Part shown: one piece after another, positions 39,301 to 45,300 of the stretch
Position numbering within the stretch: the stretch's first letter is position 1
How the letters are laid out: the number at the start of each line of letters is the position of its first letter
Origin: Malachius bipustulatus
Taxonomy: Eukaryota > Arthropoda > Insecta > Coleoptera > Melyridae
Direction: 5' to 3'
Assembly (NCBI GenBank): GCA_910589415.1
Contig: OU342631.1
Span: forward strand, 4,898,001-4,962,000
DNA length: 64,000 nt
Made by a program: the position numbers and the translations under genes
The notes under the pieces: model-generated
What the model was told of the DNA's origin: nothing
The model's input: the letters and a program-made list of their open reading frames with translations, nothing else
Databases searched by the model: none

Positions 39301-42300
39301 TGGCCTTATTATCGCTCATTATTATTGCTCATAATGAGGCCAACAACGACAAAATCAATTTTTTTTCTTGTCATACTTAGGTATGTGTAATACAAAACAA
39401 ACAATTAGATTGAATTTAGTTACTTAATATTATGGGCAATGATCATACTCTTTTTGGTAATGGTTGATCAAATGTTTTTAAAATAAAATAATCTTAATCC
39501 TTAAGGTGGCCTTATTTGGTACAGGTACCATACTTGCCAAATTGTCTGTTGTAGCAAATAATCGCGAAAAACAATCCTATTTTGACATGGCAACGTAATT
39601 TGTTGAGCGTCCACTTCGGGAATGGTTCCTCAAAAAGGAACCCTCAAATGGTTTTTTTTTGACCTCGTTGTTCTAAGGGCCAATGGTAGAAGGTTATGGA
39701 GGAGCACACTCGTCTACATAATATACCTCAGTATTAATTTTCCTCAGCCGATAAAAAATTCTGCTTCCCCCTTCTCCGAAATTGCTTTTTTGGTAATATT
39801 AGTTACTTATTCACACAATTTCTGTACTGAGAATAGTGATTAGTGGTTTCTAACTACCACCACTCGCATCAATGGCATTTCTTTGAAAAGCCCTAATAAT
39901 GATTTCTGTAATTGGATTTTGAATCCGTTCTCGTCTCACAAGTCACAATAGTGCGTTTGGTACAAGTTTACTAAGTAGATTATATTAAGTACGATGAATC
40001 CTTGTAACTTATATCAGAAGCAGTGAAACAGTTTATGTATGGAAAACTATTTCAGTTCAACGGATTGGAGTCACCATTGATTTTTTTCACATAATTTGCA
40101 TGGCTAATAATTGACGATTGTGTGCCTATGACTGGCAGCTTCAGGGTAACGAGTACCTATACAATGACTGCCGGGGAGAAGAGAAAAGGGCGCCTGGCCT
40201 GCCCCGATGACAATAATCCCTAGCTGGTGTACCTGTTCCACTGAGCAAGCATAAAAAACACGTCGTTCCGGTATTGTTAACGTGGTCGGAGGGGTGCATT
40301 GCCAAGTGCACATCTGATACCTGTTGAGCCGCTGATGCACCTATTCGTTTTTTTCAGTTTTCAACCACACACACAGACTTACTCAGTCACGCAGTCACGC
40401 ACATTATTCAGGTTGTTGCGTTGTTGCGTGTTGTCTCGGAACGGGGTAAGGTTTATTTTTAGCTTCCTAAAATTATTGTAGTCTCGTCTTTCTTTGGTAT
40501 GTCTACGGTATAATAATAGGTAGGTAGACTAAAATACCTTGACGTAACAGCTGTTACAGAAATAGAATCTCTCATTATGTCAATTTTTTTACTAAACGAA
40601 CTACTAATTATTATATTATAGGTAATAATAATTCTTAATCAATTGCTGCGCATGCGACGAAAGTATTCATAGGTATCGGCATTTACAGACACCTTGTTAT
40701 ATAATAATCCTGTAGTAGGGGTATAAAATTGCTTTGGTCAAAATGGCGCTGGTCGAAATAATGCTTGTTTAAGATGGCGCACCAAAACGTTTGAGTTATA
40801 TTGTTTCTTCATTGAATAGACTTACGTCTTTAGGTGGTCCTAGTTTGACGTAATTAATTGTATTTATTGCTTTTTCTGAATATTTTCTGATTTCTCAGAA
40901 TCTGAAACGAAATTTTAGGACAAAACTTCAATCGTTACCGAAAATGCCGAAATGCTGAAAAAAATAAAAAATCGGGATTTTAACCATACCTATCTAATTA
41001 ACTATTGGATAATAAATAAATTTTTTCGTAGGAGCTACGTCATAAAGTCGTCATAGAGCTATCCATTTGAAAGTTATGAATTTACAAAGCCGACGAGACC
41101 CCTTAGAGTTTTTATTCATTATCAAATTTTGTTTTTCTTATGGCCGATAAATTGTTTTTCGTGTCACTCGGTTTAAAAAATTCAACTTAATCAAAAACCT
41201 ACATTAAGAATAATAGCTATTTCTGATTTTTTTTTATTATTTTTCCGGAGACAATTAATAACATTTTTTCACCGAATGATGTCAATATGAAGTCATATTG
41301 TTTGCCTTGTTGTTTTAAAATTTTTCATGGTATTCGGTACCTACCTGCCCAAGACAAGGAAAAAAATAAAAAAAATAATATATTTTTTTTTGCAACAGAT
41401 TCATGGTTTCCTTGATTTTTTGTACCGAATGACATGAATGACAAGAAAAACAAAAACTCTATGAAAACCATATAGGATTTAGTCGGATTTGAAAATTTTT
41501 TAAATGTAAGATCGACATTTTCAGAATTTTTGCCTTTTTCAGCATATTTCAGCAACTCCTAAAGTTGTTCCAAATTTTGTTTCAGATTTGGAAAATGATT
41601 TAAGAGGAAACTACGGTATTAATTTTGTAGATGAGACGTATTATAAGTCAGTCCATTCTGGTAATTTTGGCTTTGAAAACGAGTTTAAATTATAGTTCAA
41701 TTTTTTCAGAATTTTTTCAGTTGTTATCAAGAAATCAAAAAATGGAAAGCGATATGTGCGGCTAAAACTTCTTTGAAATTGCATCATGATTTAGTTAGTT
41801 GTGATGCTGCTTTGAAATTGACGAAACACTTGTAACATCGTTAATATCTACGGTTATACCTAACAGTAGAATTTTAAAACATTAATGTTTCATTTTATCA
41901 TCAATATGTGAGATTCTACCAAGTGAGGGTTGAGAACATAAAGTTGACTTTATTTTTCTTCTGTCACTAATAGACTATTAAAATACGTCTGCTGGATACG
42001 AAAGCTGAAAACTGAAAGGCAGTCAGCTTGGAAGTGAAAAGTACCTATATGGGCATTACAAGCTCTGAAAAAGATTACAGATATTATTTAACATATAACA
42101 ATAAAATTCCTGAACAAAACTATGTATGAAAGTATATCTAAAGAAAAAAAAATTATTAATATGCGAAGTCTTTCTTTAGATGCGTTCTTCTGGAATGTTA
42201 TTCACTTCTTGTTCATCAATCTCTTCTAACCAATTACCTCTGCTCTTTAATTCTACAATGTCATCTCTTGGCGAAAGTTACGTAATATAACACATGCATG

Positions 42301-45300
42301 GATTATGTATTGTGACATGCACATACAAAGGACTCACTCTCATTTCATTCGTAATTGGGAATTTTTCTTGTAGAAAATCAATAACTCCATTTTCTATTAC
42401 AACGCCTTGTGAGCTCTAAAAAACTTCCAAAATTTCAAAACGGGCCTCTAGTCCTCAAAATTCAAAATATGACATCGTACTCTTATTAGGTTTATTGCGT
42501 AGGTACTGCCAGAACAAATGCCAATGTGCAAGTCCCAACCGCAAACCAGCATGCAGTCGATGGAAAGATATCCAGATCAATGCACAAAATGCCACTTCAT
42601 TTTGTCTGGGAGGGTATAAATTTTTCTTAATGTTTCATCAACGAAGCCACAGACCTTTGGCAAAATTTGGCTCTAAAACCCCCACTAAATTTTGCGCCTC
42701 ACATGCGAACCTTCTTATCAGTTGCATAGCGACCCCTGTTGAATCCAAAATCAAGAAAACCAATTTAAATGGAATTCGAAAATGTTTTTGAAAAATTCGG
42801 TTGTACCGCATTTACATCTTTTGTGTTATTCTCGGGCCTCCTTAACCTTAGGGCCTATACCCGCGTTGTTATTTTCTAGGTACGATTTACGCTTTCTATA
42901 TAAGTTGCATTCTGAAAAATCCAAAAATCATGACCTACTACTATCAGGCGCGTGCTGGCACCCATAAAAGGGCCCGGGCACATAAAATGAAAAGGCCATT
43001 TTAAAAAAGATAAAAAGGGGGGGTTCGCAAATTTTTTGAAAATAAAGCACAAAAAAGACACTATTTTCGTTCATCTTACACAAAACAAGTCCAACGACAA
43101 AAGCGTTACCATATTATTCAATATTATTCGAACTTCGACAGCAATAAAATAATTTCTAAGAAACTTCCGTGGTTTTATTGAGCTATCACTCAAGTTGTAC
43201 GCAGCTCACCTCTAAAGCCTCGAAAAGCAAGCATCTGTTTTCCAATAAGTTTTATCACTTCTATAATTCTTGTCATTTTAGACCGTCTGTCTGGGGAAAA
43301 ACAGTCATCAAGGGCAATTTTTTAGCCGAAAATCGAAAATTACAACACCTGAATATGCGGACCCGGAATTTCAAAAAATCACGGTGGCCGTTCTAGGCCC
43401 GGACAAGACGAGTTTTCACAATGGCATGATAGGTTTGATCTTTGTCCTTGGTTTGAAAAAATAAAAAACCCAGCAACGCATCAAGGCCAGTTTTTATAGC
43501 CCAAAATCTAAAATTACAACACCTGAATATGCGGACCCTGAATTTCAAAAAATCACGGTGGCCGTTCTGGACCCGGACAAGACGAGTTTTCACGAGTGCA
43601 TGATAGGGTGGACCTTTGTCCTTGGTTTGGAAAAATAAAAAGCCCAGCAACGCATCAAGGGCAATTTTTTCGCCGAAAATCGAAAACTACAACATCTGAA
43701 TATGATGCGGATTCGGAATTTCAAAAAATCACGGTGGCCATTCTGGGCCCGGACAAGACGAGTTTTCACGAGGGCATAATAGGGTGGATCTGTTTCCTTG
43801 GTTTGAAAAAATAAAAAGCCCAACAACGCATCAAGGGCAGTTTTTATAGCCCAAAATCTAAAATTACAACACCTGAATATGCGGATTCGGAATTTAAAAA
43901 ATTCACGGTGGCCGTTCTAGGCCCGGACAAGACGAGTTTTCACGAGGGCATGAGAGGGTGGATCTTTGTCCTTCGTTTGAAAAAATAAAAAGTCCAGCAA
44001 CGCATCAAAGGCAGTTTTTATAGCCCAAAATCTAAATTTGCAACACCTGAATATGAGGACTCGGAATTTCAAAAATTCACGGTGTACAAAACACAAATAT
44101 AAGTTTTTATTTCGTTTTTTTTACACATCGGTATTATGTTATACAAGGTGTTTCAAAATGGAGTACCATAAATTGGAGGACTTGTAGATAAAGTTAAAAA
44201 AATACGAAAATGTAGGAAATTTTTTTTTTCGAAAAGGCTTTATTGATGAGATACAGGGTGTTAAAGAGTCGACCGACAGACCACTCTTTTGTTAATATTT
44301 GTTGAAACAATAACCCAACTGAGACAATTTTTTGTGTGTAACAACAAGTTATAAAGAGCAATAATCAGATAAATTTTCGGTTTATTTCAATAAGCCAGTG
44401 GCGTAGAAACAGGGGTCGTTTGACACTTTTCACTCTTTAAAAAAGTAAGGGCTAGGTTTTTTGATGTCTTATTACTTTTTTCTGAATCAACGGTCTTTTT
44501 ACAATAAAAAATCCATACTTGTTTAATTTGCCCAGAGGCGTCCGTTTTTGAGATATTTGCAATTTTGTGTAAAAAAAAAAATGCATTTGAACGATTATCA
44601 AATAAACCAAAAATAATGTTTTCGTTGGAGCAGCGTTTAAATGCATGTGTACGTGCAAACGGAGGACACTTCGAGCAATATTAGATAATCATTAGGTAAT
44701 TTTATGTTAGGTATGTTTTGTTCAATTACTTATGTTTTGTTATGTGTTGAATAGTTTTCTTGACAATAAAATTATTTAATTTTCACTTCGGATATGAAAT
44801 GTCAAACTGACAAGTAAGTCCAAAAATTAGTTTATTTAAATTTCAAAGCTACCTCCACAATTTTAATAAATGAAATTTTTTAATTGCAAAAACAACAATT
44901 GCAAATATCTCAAAAACGGACGCCTCTGGGCAAATTAAACAAGTATGGCTTTTTTATTGTAAAAAGACAGTTGATTCAGAAAAAAGTAATAAGACATCAA
45001 AAAACCTAGCCCTTACTTTTTTAAAGAGTGAAAAGTGTCAAACGACCCCTGTTTCTACGCCACTGGCTTATTGAAATAAACCGAAAATTTGTCTGATTAT
45101 TGCTCTTTATAACTTGTTGTTACACACAAAAAATTGTCTCAGTTGGGTTATTGTTTCAACAAATATTAACAAAAGAGTGGTCTGTCGGTCGACTCTTTAA
45201 CACCCTGTATCTCATCAATAAAGCCTTTTCGAAAAAAAATTTTCCTACATTTTCGTATTTTTTTAACTTTATCTACAAGTCCTCCAATTTATGGTACTCC

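Noticed and set aside
40104..40340. 78-codon minus-strand frame as a gene
   Set aside because: GC-rich DNA tends to be open. No recognised domain was seen, so only the island is reported.
43393..43826. Minus-strand repeat protein in the tandem array
   Set aside because: Openness follows from a period near 174 bp (58 codons). There is no promoter or splice context, and one unit of 176 bp breaks the frame.
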